NCBI GenBank assembly: GCA_021234535.1
Contig: CM037843.1
Location: forward strand, 22,537,911-22,601,910
Reading direction: 5' to 3'
DNA from: Stichopus chloronotus
Taxonomy: Eukaryota > Echinodermata > Holothuroidea > Aspidochirotida > Stichopodidae
Length of the DNA: 64,000 nt
Shown here: piece after piece, positions 26,901-39,802 of the stretch
Layout of the letters: each line of letters opens with the position of its first letter
Numbering within the stretch: the stretch's first letter is position 1
Notes under the pieces: generated by a model
Told to the model about the DNA's origin: nothing
The model's input: the letters and a program-made list of their open reading frames with translations, nothing else
Database searches by the model: none
Made by a program: the position numbers and the translations under genes

Positions 26901-29900
26901 TTTCGAAGCAGTCTTGGAATACAATTGATAAAGATGAATTTTTTAGTTTCCTTGGTGACTTGCAGTTTATTTCTATAAAATGTCCACATATCAGTGTGTG
27001 GTTATAAATCTTCCCTTAATGTGTGTTTGATTTCAGGCCTACCCGATGGAGAAATACCCACGAGGCATAATGCTCATCATAAACAATGAATTCTTTCTTG
27101 ATGATCAGACCCTGCCACAGCGAGTTGGAACTGAGAAGGACTGTGAAACAATTGAAAACCTTTTTAGAGATCAACTAGGCTTCATAATTTTGAAGAAACA
27201 CAACTTAAATTTAGAGGTAAGTGCTTCTATTGTTGACCATAAATTATTCCTTGTTTGAACTGTCTTTTCATGGAACTGTTCACATTGTATTTTCTCTTTT
27301 TATGAATCACCACAGATGTTTGTATGTAAATTTCGATAGTCAATAATCCTGTTGTGTTAAATACCTAGTCAAACTTGAATTTCTTTTCATTACTCTTGCC
27401 TTTAATGTTTGTGTGGTAAAATGTACTCTGGGAGTTGGATTTCTCTTTTGGAAAAATGCCAGTTCAATCGCTTTCAAACCGTTTGATAGTTAGCAGTTTA
27501 CCTGAGTGTGTTTCAAAGTATGTTCCTTGCTGGTGAGGATCATCATAGAAGAGAAGCCTTGCCCTACCATTTCAACATCAATTAAAGGAACAAACCAACA
27601 ACAACAACAACTGCAATATTTTGGGTACAAGAAATCATATCCATTTTTTTCATAGCTGTAACACGACATGAAATCAGAACTAACAAGCAATGTTTTACTT
27701 TTTCTTGGTCGATGGAGGAATCATGGTGGCCTCCACAGTATTAGATTGTTCAATGCCATTTTATGGATGGTTTTAAATTCATATTCCAAATTATGGTTTA
27801 CTGAGAGAGAATATATTTATTGCCACTATCAAGATTTTGAACTGTTTGGTACTCAGCTGCCAGGGAATCAAAAATTGTAAACAGTATTTAAGGTTGTTTG
27901 ATATATGATTATGATTAAGTGCATAATTCTTCATTAGTTCATGGTCCATTAGAGTTGAAGCAATCTAGAATTAAGTAGTAGGGGATGATTTCATTCCCTC
28001 TAATATTATTTATTTATTGATTTAACAGCAAATGAGAGAGCTATTTAAATTGCAAAAAGAAAAGGATCACAGTAATTACGACTGCTTCGTGTCGGTGGTC
28101 CTGTCGCACGGCGTGAAGGAAGGCATTTGTGGAACAGACTATGACAAAACTAAAGGAAATGTCCTGGTCGTAGAAGACATGGTGGATCTCATGGATCAAT
28201 GTCAGAGTCTTCAGAACAAACCCAAAGTCTTCATTACGCAAGCTTGCCGTGGAGGTAAAAGATTTGTCATTACGAAATCTACATCAGATCTCTATGTTTG
28301 AGGTTGTCCTCGGGCAATTATTCAGGGAAATGTTGTCAGGGAGATCATCACAGTACCCGGTCAATTTTTGGTTTTGAGGGGTCAAATTGTGAATAGTCTG
28401 TAAACACATTACTCAGAAAAACAAACTGTAGGAGATCTCATATTTAGTATGTAGGTGTATTGAATTGACTGTCACACCCCTGCCATTCTTGGTGAAGGTC
28501 ATGAGGTGAACAGGGTCCAAAATTATGAAAACTTTGCACATGCAATATCTCAAGAAAGTTGTGTCAGATCTCATATATAGTTTGCAGGTGTATCACATCA
28601 AATATAAGAATCCTATTGTTTTTAGTAGAAGTAAGAGGTCATTTGAGGTCAATTGACGTCATTTAGAGAATCTTGTCATATGATACATTCAGAGAGAAAC
28701 TTATATTGATCTCATATTTTGTAGGTAGGTGTACCACAATGAAGACAAATATCCTATTATTTTTTGTGCAGGTCAGAGATCATTTTGAGGTCAACTATCG
28801 ATCAAATAGTTCAAATAGATCTTTGTAATAATGTGATTTTAAGAAGTGACATGTAGCAGATGTTATTTGAAGTACCACATTGAGTATAAGAACCGTATTG
28901 TAGATGGTGGAGGTCAAAGCTCATTTGAGGTCAACAGGGGTCAAATTTTGAAAAACTTTGTAAAGATGATATTTCAAGAAGGGAAGCTTGCATTAGTGTG
29001 ATATTTCATATTTCGTACTGTAGGTATAGTGGTGTACCATATTGAGTGCAAAAGACTCTTATACTTGATGAAGGTGATTTGGGTCAACAAGGATCAGTTT
29101 GTAAAAACCATCTACATATGGAATCCCAAGACAGGAACCCTGGATGTATTTCTCACATGTATTTAGTCCCTATGGGTACATAATGAGTGCATGATGCCTA
29201 TTAGTCATCAACTTAGGTCAACAAATGCCTTTTTATGTATAGTGGTTGTTCCATTTTAATTACTGACATGATACATTGCAGATCTAATGTTACAGAAATC
29301 AAGCTTGTGACACATCCTCAAGTTTTGATGTGACAGTCCAAAAAAAAAAAAAATTGCTCATAATTGCATCACCAAAACCACAATGCATTTGTGATTTATT
29401 TGAAAAAGTTGGTAATAGCAAATAAAACTTACTGATATTCCAATTACCAAAAGAGTGCAGTTCCATTCCCTTTCTACAGTATTTTATCCCTATTAATGCA
29501 GCTCGCCAGGATCTCTCAATTCTTAAAATGTAACAGGGTAGTGTTGTTCATTTTCTGAAATAAACAGCTCTCCTTTAGGTTGAGTAGACTGTAATTTAGT
29601 CAAATCTTAATGAATCACAAAGTAAAGTAAGTAGTCTTGTTTAGGAACTTCTTTTAAATGCTACATGTACTGTAAAATTGATTTCCATTCCAGAAAAAGT
29701 CCACAGACCAACACAGCTTGATGCAAGACGACCACAAGAAGACATTGAAAGGGATATGGAGAGGCTTCAGATCGAGAAAGCGCAACCAGATGCCACACAA
29801 ACAGTTGCACCAAGAACACATGCTGGTTCAGATGTCCTCCTAGCTTACCCTACAATTAAAGGTGAAACTTTGTATAATTTATGTAACTCACCCAAACAGA

Positions 29901-32900
29901 TCTCTTCCATATTCATGGTTTGCATGTCGCTGAATGCAAGTGTTTTGAATGATGTTTTGCATAGCAACTGGTAAACTTTGATAGCATTTTGTGTTCCGAT
30001 TTTGTCGTGACAATATGCCAATGCCATGACTGATGGATTGATACATTACAGATCTTGATGTCTAGAACTTTTACCTAGATCGATTTTACTTGTTTCGCTT
30101 TCTTCGTAGACGGCATTTTAATCTCGTTGTTCTATTGTCCCACAGGCTATGCTGCTGCACGTGAAGAAGACACGGGAACGTGGTACATAAACAACCTGTG
30201 TAAGGTGTTGAAAGAACATGCGCATCATGAAGATGTGTGCAGTATGCTGACAATGGTATGTAAAAGTGTGTCAAAAGTTGTATTTGTAATGATTCCAAAA
30301 TCTTCTTCAAATCAATATTCTAGTTTACTTTATGGATGCGACATCCATCTTATTCTGTCGACAAAACTTTTAAGCACTTAATGGTGTTGAAGGACTTAAT
30401 GGTGCCACAGATTGTCTCTAAGTGAAGATGGTCTTGAACCGGGCACTCAGTGTATTCTTTGCTTTTAATCTCAGTGTTCTAGTTTGATATACACCCATTC
30501 TTTTTTATCTCAATACATAACATGTAGAGAGATATTGTTATGCTAGCTGGACATTCTGGTATTCCTTTAAGATGGTGTCAGTGTCTCGATCCATTGTCAA
30601 TGTGTATCAAACTTCCCCAGCATGCTTCTTTACATGTAAGCAAAATATGTTACTAGTTTAGTTGTGGCAAAAATATGTCCAATAAGTCTTTTCTGCAAAT
30701 GATTGACCAAAAAAGGGCCTGAAACAGTGTAAAATGATGAAGTTCTTCCATACTTTTGCACATGGTACTTGCACAAGTTATAGATGCTTTAATTCTTGAT
30801 TTGGATTGGTATTCCCTGGGTAGTAGTTATTTTATCTCCTCCTTCAATTTGCTGTGACTGAAGTGTGGAATAGTACAGTATGACAGAGTAGTATTGAGGG
30901 TTTAGACCCAATTGTGTGTACTCCTCCATTAGCATGCTTAGAACAATGCTTTGATCCCAGGTGTTTAGCCGCCCACATTTTCAAAGGTAGGCGCAAAACT
31001 CAAAAGGACTGTTTAATTGACGTAGATAAATACATTTACCCTCTTGTTAGCAAGGGATGGCATGCAAATGAACTGAAGTCACTTGTTTTGTCGGCCAGAT
31101 GAGAATTTTCCTTTAATTTCCTGAAAAAGCCAGATATAGATTCTCCATTTGTGTGTTTTGACATAAAACCTTAACGTTATACTGTTATACCCAACACCAA
31201 GCGACATGTAGGCAGAATAATTATTTTCTCTCAACTACTGTAAATGCTGTTATAATCCCAACTCATAGTCTCCAGCAGATGATATATATTATAATGCATT
31301 AAAATTAATTTTTGGACATGAAAATTTCAATGTTTTTCCTTTTTGCTTAGGCATGCAGTCACTTTAACTGCTCCCAGAAGAACTGCAGTTTGTCTTTGAT
31401 TTCTGTAATAATCATAATGTCTGAATTTGTGATGGTGTGTCTGTATGTTATGTGTCATCTTCTGAACACAGCATCTCATGAACCTAGCTTGGACGAGTCT
31501 CATGTTTGCAATGTAGGTGTATCCCATTGATTACAACAAGCCTATTGCTTTTGGTGGGGGTCAGTGGACCAACTTGTGAATACCTTGAGACAAAATTGCA
31601 AGCTTGTTGTCTCAGGAAGGAAGTATTGAAATTCAGTTTCATTGCTGCTCTAGCCTTTCAGGATTTGCATGATATTTTCTACATCAATGTTTTTTTGTAG
31701 TAATTGTGAAGGCAAACTAGCTTCATCTCCATGTAGGGATAAAGCAGTTTCATGCAAGTGTACCACCCACTTGCTTTAAGATCATTTTTCTACTCCAATT
31801 TTCCAGAAAGCATTAATTTTGTTTTTGTATCCATTTTTGTTTTCGTTTTCCTTGAAATTTATTGGCTAAGTTTCTGTAACCGTAAGAGTGTTGTTGGTTT
31901 TATTAAGTTGTTAATGTTGGTCACTGTTCAGTGATCTTTCTGTTGTTTTCATGATGGCTCTGAACCTGTGCAGTCATGACAGTACATATTTAGATGTACA
32001 TGTGTGCAGATGATCCTAACTTGTGAGCAAGTTGTCTCCGCCTTGAATAAGTTTTGGTTTCAATGATTATTTGAAGAGTTTGTGATCAGGTGTTTGTGTA
32101 TGTGTATGTGTGTTTGTGATGCACCTTGTAAACATTCACAAAGAGGCACTTAGACTAATTTTATGTTTGGTATGTAGGTGTAACACATATTTGGTGGAGC
32201 TCAAGTCATTTTGGCTCATGGCAGAAAAAACGTATCGTAAACATATCTCATAAATGGAAAGCTTATACCTATCTTCCATTTGGTACAAAGGTGTAGCACA
32301 TCGAGTGAAAGGATCCTTATGTATTTGATGGATCTTAAATGTCATTTGGACATATCTGGGTACAATTGCAGAAAAAACTTTTGTAAATGTGTCATTTCAA
32401 GAGAGGAAGATTTGTCAAATCTCCTACTTGGTATTGTGAGTATACTGCTACTGTGGTGGTGGTCAAGGATCAACTGGGGTCATCAGAAGTCAAATCCTGA
32501 AAACCTTGTTAACACGATGATCTCAAAACACGATATCTCAAAATTTCAGACAGTCCTACTTTTTCATAATTATTATGTCAGCTTGTTTTATCGCAAAAAA
32601 CCTGTACAAGCCCTTTGTGAGCAGTGGATGTCCATTATTTATGAATTCAAATGTCATCTGAGGTAAAGGCAATGTAACCAAACTATAGAAACTGCTGTTT
32701 ACAATGTCTCTCCATGATACTCTCTGTGGTGATGGTCCTTTGTAAGAAGATTGTTCTGTCCTTCATGTAGGTCAAGCATCATTTGAAGTCAGCTAACTCT
32801 GACAGTCAACTGTCTGAGTCACCATATTGTTAAATAATAATATATCAATAAAAAAAAAAACATTACTTTTATGCATGTAGCACAAAGTTCATACAACAGA

Positions 32901-33521
32901 GTTAACCACAAGAACTCTGTGTCAGTATCATTATAATTTGGGTTAGGAAATGCTTCTCCATTGGCTTTCATGTTTTGCAGCTTCCAAGCTGGACTGAATT
33001 TGAGGATTGAGAAATTGAGAATTGGTGGCAGTTAGCAGAAGAGTTAATGTACAGTGATATGCTGTGTACCATGAAGTGCACTATGTGTTTGGGCTTTAAT
33101 AAACTGAGAGTGCACCAAAGCAGTAAAGGAAGATACATTCCTGGGGATGGTGGGCTGCTGAAGGTGGTACATCCCTGGCCAGATAAGCGGTGTTTGCGTG
33201 GGAAACATTCCTGAACATGCAGGGTTGATAAGGGTGGCCATGGTGCTATGCAGCACCCTTCAGTTTGTTGAAGTTGCATGACTTGTAGCTATCAAAATGT
33301 GTGATTTTGTTTGATGTCACTTCTAATCAAATTCACCAGCTTTGTTTTTCTATTTTTTCTTTTTTTTTCTCCAGGTGAATAACGAAGTCGGTGCACAGAG
33401 AGGGTCACTCTCCGATGGACACACTGTCACCCAGACCAGCGAATATAAAACTACCCTCAAGAAAAAGCTGTACTTTCCACCTGTTTCAAAGCCTCAAGGA
33501 GTGCAACCCTCGAGCCCGTGA
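21328..33521 (+). CDS. CASP2: Caspase-2-like initiator caspase with CARD, complete
   Basis: Cytosolic cysteine protease that cuts after Asp and is activated through CARD-driven clustering. Eight coding exons: 21328-21459, 23643-23937, 25431-25468, 27037-27216, 28029-28254, 29694-29861, 30146-30255, 33375-33521, giving 431 residues (human caspase-2 is about 450). Residues 1 to about 80 are a CARD (HRKAIKKNLVNLSKDL, then RRGPRAFRVLIQALL). A Ser/Pro-rich linker follows. The large subunit has QRVGTEKD, the catalytic His242 in LSHG and Cys288 in QACRG. The small subunit has GYAAARE with Arg352, GTWYINNLC and SEYKTTLKKKLYF. AAxR instead of SWR and the SEY...LYF tail are features I recall from vertebrate caspase-2. 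An in-frame TGA at 21316 just upstream of the ATG fixes the start. Key catalytic residues are intact. Confidence 0.93.
27037..30255 (+). other. CASP2: Caspase catalytic domain exons
   Basis: Four exons give the p20 and the start of p10. The intersubunit linker (residues 291-325) carries several Asp residues (QLDARRP, ERDMER, QPDATQ) that could be cut on activation. After QACRG comes Glu, where vertebrate caspase-2 has Asp. The 1.4 kb intron between the Cys288 exon and the next exon is filled with a tandem AGGTCA-rich repeat. Confidence 0.85.
28330..29130. repeat. Degenerate tandem repeat, AGGTCA-rich, about 130-base unit
   Basis: About six diverged units fill the caspase intron. Each has a form of ATATCTCAAGAAGGGAAG, GATCTCATATTTNGTA, GTAGGTGTACCACATTGAG, AAGAATCCTATTGT, GGTGGAGGTCA and GAGGTCAACAGGGGTCAAAT. 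Single or related units recur elsewhere in the window. Confidence 0.7.
31340..32820. repeat. More AGGTCA-type repeat units, strongly diverged
   Basis: Same building blocks as at 28330-29130 (GTAGGTGTA, CCTATTGCTTTTGGTGGGGGTCAG, AACTGGGGTCATCAG) in the last caspase intron. The segment 31350-31600 is also similar to 20030-20290, in the same orientation. Confidence 0.6.
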
Positions 33522-36487
33522 TGCTGAAGAGGGCTGTTTGTGGATCTGTCACACATGTCATGCTTTATCAAGCATCACCGAGTCTGTAGAGACATACAGT
33601 AGGTAAACATACCTAAAAATGAAATGACCAACCTCCTTGTGAAAAAAAAAAATAGAATGCATAACAACTCCTTCCAGAAACTGCAATGTTTTACAGCAAG
33701 TGTTCCACTCACAAAGAGTACAGAAAATAATTTTACAAGTTGCCTATTAAATGTTTATTAATTTGGGCTTGCAGGTTGGTAAAATTTTAAAGAAAAAACA
33801 AAACTGGGAGTTGGTGTTTCTTTACCCTAAATATTGATATCAATAAGATATCATTTCCTTTCTGTGTGGATCCAGAAAGGCACCACATCGATAAATTCAG
33901 TCCTGTCTCTCACGTGCAGAGACGTCTCACTGTCTCCAGTAGAGGCATGTTGTTGTGCTAAGGTACTAAACACAGAAGGGTGGATGTTCCCCATGGAAGA
34001 GCTCTTCTGTAGCATCGATGCTGTGTAATTTCCTTTTCTGGCTGAATGTGTGGGGAACTAAACTTAACATGCATTCCTAGATACTTGGGGAGTATCCTCA
34101 ACTCCTGTTGGCCCATTTCAGTCAGGTGACCATGCATTATCCCACAGTAACTACACAGGCACTGGTCAACCTTCTACTGAGGTGTATCAAGATGGAGATA
34201 GATATCTTTGTGTGGCATGTGAAATTCATCTAAGTGTGTGACATTTCATGAAACTTGCAGAGGGTGAAATCTTTAGATATATTAAAGAAAGACTAACCGT
34301 TGTGTCAAGTAGATTTAAAATTTATCCAAATGTGCATCTATAATATTTAATACATTCATAGCACCTCTCATTTTCAATACATCAATAGCACTTCATATTC
34401 AATGTTTCTATTTAGCACTTTACACCATTCCAAACTGGCTTCGGTTTGTTAGACTTTTGCAAAATAATTACACTTTTGGTCGCCATGTCACATAGCAGTA
34501 TGAATGTTCCGCTCATATGCAAGTTCAGCCACAGCTTTTCCTTTTTGAGGGTGATTGATAATCTAATCACTCTGAAGAATATTGCATTTTTCCCTTCAGT
34601 TGCATTGTCTTCAAATATAGAGAGTGTTCATGAAAAAGGCTCAACGCTACTGGTCGCAGATTTATATTTTTTATCTTAAAGATTGCAGGAGGAGGGGAAG
34701 AGTTGATGATGAAGAAACTATTGTTTGCCGCAGTACAGTAGATGTTGTTTGTGTCAAACTGCACAATTGTTGAAATCATTAAAGATCCTCCTTACAAGTG
34801 CTGTTGAATAAGACCACACTCATCACAGCACAACAGTGTAGCATCATTGACCGTTGTGTCAGATACACTGGATTGGAAGTTAGTCAACTTATCCAAGCAA
34901 ACCCTCACCTTGTATTGATGTGCAAGTCAGCTGTGTCTTTTATTGTATAGGATTATGATCGAAGTGACACCAGTTTTTGACAGGTCACATGTATCTAATT
35001 AAAATTTTATTATTTTTTATTCTTTTTTTATTTTCAGAGTGGTTGAATGATAGATCCAAAACTAAAGTCTGTCTTCCCAGTTTATCAGCTGTAAATGTTT
35101 TAACAACTCAGTCTATCATTCATGCCTTTTCAAATGGATTGTTTAATTAGAGTTCATTTGAATGTTTCTGGTGACATTTGCCATAGTATTATTTTCTGTA
35201 ATGAAAGCTGAAACAACTTCCATCATTGGAGTTTCAGTGACATGTGAATGTGTTACAAATGCTGTTCAAAGTTTCTGTAACAGCATATTTTTTTCCCCAA
35301 CGAATAGCAATACCATTGATTTTTCTCTGAAAAAAAAAAACAAAAAGAAAACTTACCGGAAACCGATCTTTTTATGCATCTTTCAACACTGATCGAAAGA
35401 AACCATGAAGTGCAAGTTGTGATAGAGTCACTTATTTCAGTTCTGTCAATCAAAGAAGACTTCGGATCATGATCCTGAATTGTGCATAAATTAACATGAG
35501 ATCAAGTTTAAAAAATGTAAAAATGTGGACAAATATACAATGAGAAATTGACAAAATATTTTGTCATGATCGCATTTACGATGCCTCTGATCCTTCATTT
35601 TTGTACCGTGTTCATAACTTTTTGTAGTAGCTTTGGCATGCACCCTCCTCTCCCCCCCCCCCCCCCTTCTGATATGTTTCAGTGGGTGTTTATGTCCCTA
35701 AATGTCATCTTTTAGGGAAGACATGTGCTGCACAATCAGTAACTTCATGCAATCTAAGCAGAATTCATACTTACTGCTTGATTGGTTGTCTTATTAATTT
35801 CTCTTGTGACGTCGGTCCCTTTTTAATAACTCTCTGCAAGGTTACGATTACTCTCTGCAAGTGGCAATGTCACGCTGGTGGACTAAGGCCATGTGTGTAT
35901 TAACCACTTTGCTATCATAGAGGTGTACTGTAGCCTGCACGAGTACGTGTAAAGGGTAACTTGTAAGGTTTGCAGGGCGTTAGCAAGAAAAGACTAGCTT
36001 CACAGGAGAGATTAAAACAGGGTGTGTTATTATTCATGGTTTTTAAAGTACACCAAAGGACTGGCTATACTTTTTACAGTTGCGAAAAGCTTTAAGAACA
36101 TACTGTACTGTGGTCTATTTGTCCAAATACAACCAATAATTTTCAAAGTAAATGTGTCAAGGATTTCGCTCTGGTAGGATTCACACACTGCATAGCCCGT
36201 TTCTGCAGCTTTTTAGCAAAAAAAAAAAACAAAACTAAATCACTCTTTTCTTATCATAATTAATACTCTAATTGATGATCGAAGATTAATGATAAAGACT
36301 GTTTTTCTTCAAACAATATGCCCAGCTTGATTAAGATGACCAATCACATTAAGGAGAAGGGCATAACTAAATGCGGTTTGTTGGGGTGGAGGTTGTTTTT
36401 CCCCCTTAACATACAATTGATATTTCAATGAGGGGAGAGGTTTCTCATTTTGGCCATAAAATATATAATAACATGCTTTGCCAATGA

Positions 36488-36752
36488 CAATCCAGAATCA
36501 TCAAGTGATAAACCTGGATTATCACTTAATGATTCTGGGTTATTCCTATGATGAACCTGGATTGCGGTTGATAATCAGGTTTATCAAAATAATTTTGATA
36601 ATCCAGGTTTATTGGTGAAGTTCTGATAAATCTGGAGCAAGTTTGGATTATCATCGATAAACCAAGCTTATGGACTGATAATCCTGGATTATCTAGTAGT
36701 TAACCTGGGTTATCCAATGATAAACCTGGATTATCGCGTGAATGACCTGGCT
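36488..36752. repeat. Palindrome-based minisatellite (GATAAACCTGGATTATC)
   Basis: The 17-mer occurs exactly at 36507-36523 and 36719-36735, inverted as GATAATCCAGGTTTAT at 36597-36612, and in about eight worn forms in both orientations. The motif is itself an imperfect palindrome. Confidence 0.7.
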
Positions 36753-36849
36753 TTTCTATTTATTGCACATTAGGCTTGCCATAGTTTGATTTTCACGAGA
36801 ATCAGTGAATCCAAATTATCTATCTTGGGAAGGGATAAACTAGAACCCT

Positions 36850-37080
36850 CTTGCAACCGCTTCATGTTAATGACGTCTTACGTCACTTTTAAATATTCAT
36901 ATCTTGATGTCACAATGCACAACCCATGGATAACTGAAACTTCGGACTGTTATCAATAATACCAGTCAACTGCACCGTAATCCCGGTGGACGTGGGAATA
37001 TGTGTGTTGACTTTGAGTTGAACAGTACGCATATGGTGTATGGTACAGTACAGTAGGTGTTTAATTTCGTTGATTTTGGA
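36850..37080 (-). repeat. Inverted copy of the repeat upstream of MRPL49
   Basis: Its reverse complement matches 42330-42510: TATGCGTACTGTTCAACTCA, GTGCAGTTGAC, TATTATTGATAACA, TGCATTGTGACATC, GTGACGTAAG and GCGGTTGCAAGAG appear in the same order. No coding sequence is shared. It sits next to the 36.5 kb minisatellite. Confidence 0.6.
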
Positions 37081-39018
37081 GTGAATTATCAAACTTTATC
37101 AGGGGATGGTGCTGTTTATTCATGTAGTGGTACACTATAATTTCAAGAGAGATTTAATGTTGTGTGCAACTTGTCTTTCCATATTGATTTTTCAGTTGAC
37201 AAAAATATCATTCACAGGCTCACTCTTATTGTTCCCCCCAAAAATTATTATTTGTAAATAACAAAATAAATTTTAGTCTCATTATTTTCATATTGGTATA
37301 TTAAGATGGAACAGGACTAAACGTCAACCATGCTATCAACACGTCATGCAGTAGCAGTGTGGGTGTATTTCCTGAGTTGAGACAAAGGCCCATACTGGGT
37401 CTGTAACACATGCAGGTAGTTTTCACTGATATATCTTCATTAAGGACAAAATAGGTTTACCAAGCAAAAGCAGTATTGATTATTGATCATAAGTCTCACC
37501 CTTCGTGTGACATGCATTACTCTGGGCAAACTTTATGGTACGGGAGTATGATACATACCTAATTATTATGCATGGTGGCTTCATCACTTAGTTAAGATCA
37601 AACTGCTAAACCAATTGGATTACTTGACATCTTTCTTTTATTATTTTTTTTTTGTGTATTTTGTCATAGGTTGATCAATTGTTGCATGCACATAAATTCA
37701 CATCAGTCCCCCTGTTTTTTTCTGCATGCCCCCACCTTCTGGAGAAATGTGTCATGCAACCCTCCAAGAAAAAAGGCCTGTCATGCTACTGGGAATTGGT
37801 TACGATGTTCCAACTCTAGCTAGCTGTATAACCAATAAACAAGTTGCACTTGGTTAAATGATTTTCTTTAACCCTAGCACCTTATATATCCTTTCCCCCT
37901 TCTCTCATTTCTACATGGAAACTGGCAATTAGCCAAGCAAGTCAGTGGTGATATTAACTCCAGATCTTTCGACATCATATTACAATCAGAAAGTCACTAG
38001 AGATGAGAACTGGTATGTGAATATACAGTACAGTACTGCATCCCAATCCACAGGAGCAAGGAGTTAAACACTATTCACAATACTTTTTGTAAGCTAGATT
38101 TAATTTTAAAATTTATCTTCACAGTTATTTGTTCTCTCAATCAATTTAAAATGCAATAAGATTAAAAACAATATGAATATCAAATACAGGTGATCAAAGG
38201 AAAGTCCTCAGTTTACGTGCTTCATTTGATTTAGATCAGATTTTGCCTATTGCAGTTGTCTATGTGATACATCATAGGCAAGCTCCCCCCTCCTCTTACC
38301 ATTGGAATAGAGTGGGGGACATGGCATGTCCTCATTGCAAAATTGTTGTCTTTTTTACAGGTTCAAGATGCAAAATGTCGCGAGATTTCCATCTTTTCTT
38401 CCTGTATTTGTATTCGGAAATAACAGGACCTTTTATTGAAAATCGTTTTAAGAGAACTTCCCCCCTGTGGCTGCGTGCCTGGACGATAGCCCGCCTGTAT
38501 CCGTCTCCACCCTTCCCCGCCAGATTGTGAATTCCTTTCTTAACCCGGCCTACCCATGGTGGTATAGCTATATACTTTCACGCACACTTTTACACCTATT
38601 TTGTACCTTTTACAATGAATGAATATTCCATCATACAAGAGGAAAAGCCAAAATACTTCCTCAAAAAAAAAAAATTCTGGAAATTCTGTTCAAAATCTAG
38701 CATTAAATGTACCACCATTTTTTAATCTAGATCACCCTACGTTAGCAATTTTTTTGCAAAGGGTAGGTGAACACCCCTCCTCCTAGACCCCCCCCCCCCC
38801 GACAAGCGTCACCCATCTACGAGCCATCGTCAAATCAACCTTTAGAGAAAGCCTGAATCCACCCATGATACGACATTATTTCCATCATCGTATTAACCTC
38901 AGAAGTTTTGTCGCTAATTTCCAGCAAAGAGAATACTTGCATTTATAGGCCAGGCTGCTTCAAAGAGCATGCAGGAACAACTAAACGAACTAAACTCAAG
39001 TAAGCCGCGGCTGACCTG

Positions 39019-39103
39019 TTTTTTTTTTTTTTTTTGGACGTGTTTTTTTTTTTTTTTTGGACGTGTTTTTTTTTTTTTTTTTTGGACGTGTTTTTTTTTT
39101 TTT
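39019..39103. repeat. Poly-T minisatellite with GGACGTG spacers
   Basis: Runs of 16 to 18 T alternate with GGACGTG at 39036, 39059 and 39084, a period of 23 to 25 bases. On the minus strand it reads CACGTCC plus poly-A, which yields a spurious Lys-rich open frame. Confidence 0.8.
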
Positions 39104-39221
39104 CTACATAGTATTGTCACTAAGCTATTATACTAGAATGGAAGCTCCCTGGTATTCGAGGGCACTAGCTATATACTGGCTGTATTTGACACATCCATTA
39201 TGCAGCAAGCGAAGCCGCAAT

Positions 39222-39320
39222 AGAAAACTCCTGTGAATGAATATTGAACAACTTGTATATGCACAATGTCGTCACTGTTATTAATATTAAGCGGTTGCTA
39301 GAAGGTTCTACTTTATCAGT
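39222..39320 (+). repeat. Third, partial copy of the MRPL49-upstream repeat
   Basis: ATATGCACAATGTCGTCACTG, then GCGGTTGCTAGAAGGTTCTA and CTTTATCAG, matching the other two copies in order. Confidence 0.5.
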
Positions 39321-39322
39321 CC

Positions 39323-39802
39323 CCTAAGGTAGCATACCCATATTAACTTCCCCATTGCCTTACACACTTAATTGGAAAAGTAATGTGGTTTCTGGAGCCT
39401 TGTAGAAAATTTCAACAGATATAAGCTACCACTCTTTAAAAAGCTGACAGATTGGCCATTCATGGCTTTTTTAATTTTCCGTACCTTAGGTGGTTAGATT
39501 TTCTGCCAGAGGTCGTCGAAGTTGGCATACCTTGTCACTGGGGTAAATCACACAGCCCCTCGAATGATACTGCTCCGCCAGCTCAAAGTCCATAACTTTT
39601 CCATACTTGCTTCAATTGGCACCATTTTCAAACATTGTATACCTCAACTCGCCTACTTCAATATTCAGTCCACCAGCGGACCCATCTCAAAGGATGAAAT
39701 TACCAAAAAAGTTATCCAAATGTCCCTGATAGGGACTTTCACTGAGGGTGAACAAAATGCGCAGGAATCTCCAACTTCTGTATAGGGTATGCTACCCTAA
39801 GC
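39323..39802. mobile_element. Non-autonomous element with inverted ends
   Basis: Left end CTAAGGTAGCATACCC and right end GGGTATGCTACCCTAAG are inverted with a perfect 12-base core (GGTAGCATACCC). About 480 bases, no convincing protein. It follows directly after a copy of the repeat that resembles the MRPL49 upstream region. Confidence 0.55.

Noticed and set aside
32968..33279. 103-codon minus-strand open frame before the last caspase exon
   Set aside because: It is intronic, low in conserved character, and unsupported by splice signals.
36488..36752. Regular repeats considered as a CRISPR array
   Set aside because: The units are worn, in both orientations, and unevenly spaced, in an animal genome with introns.
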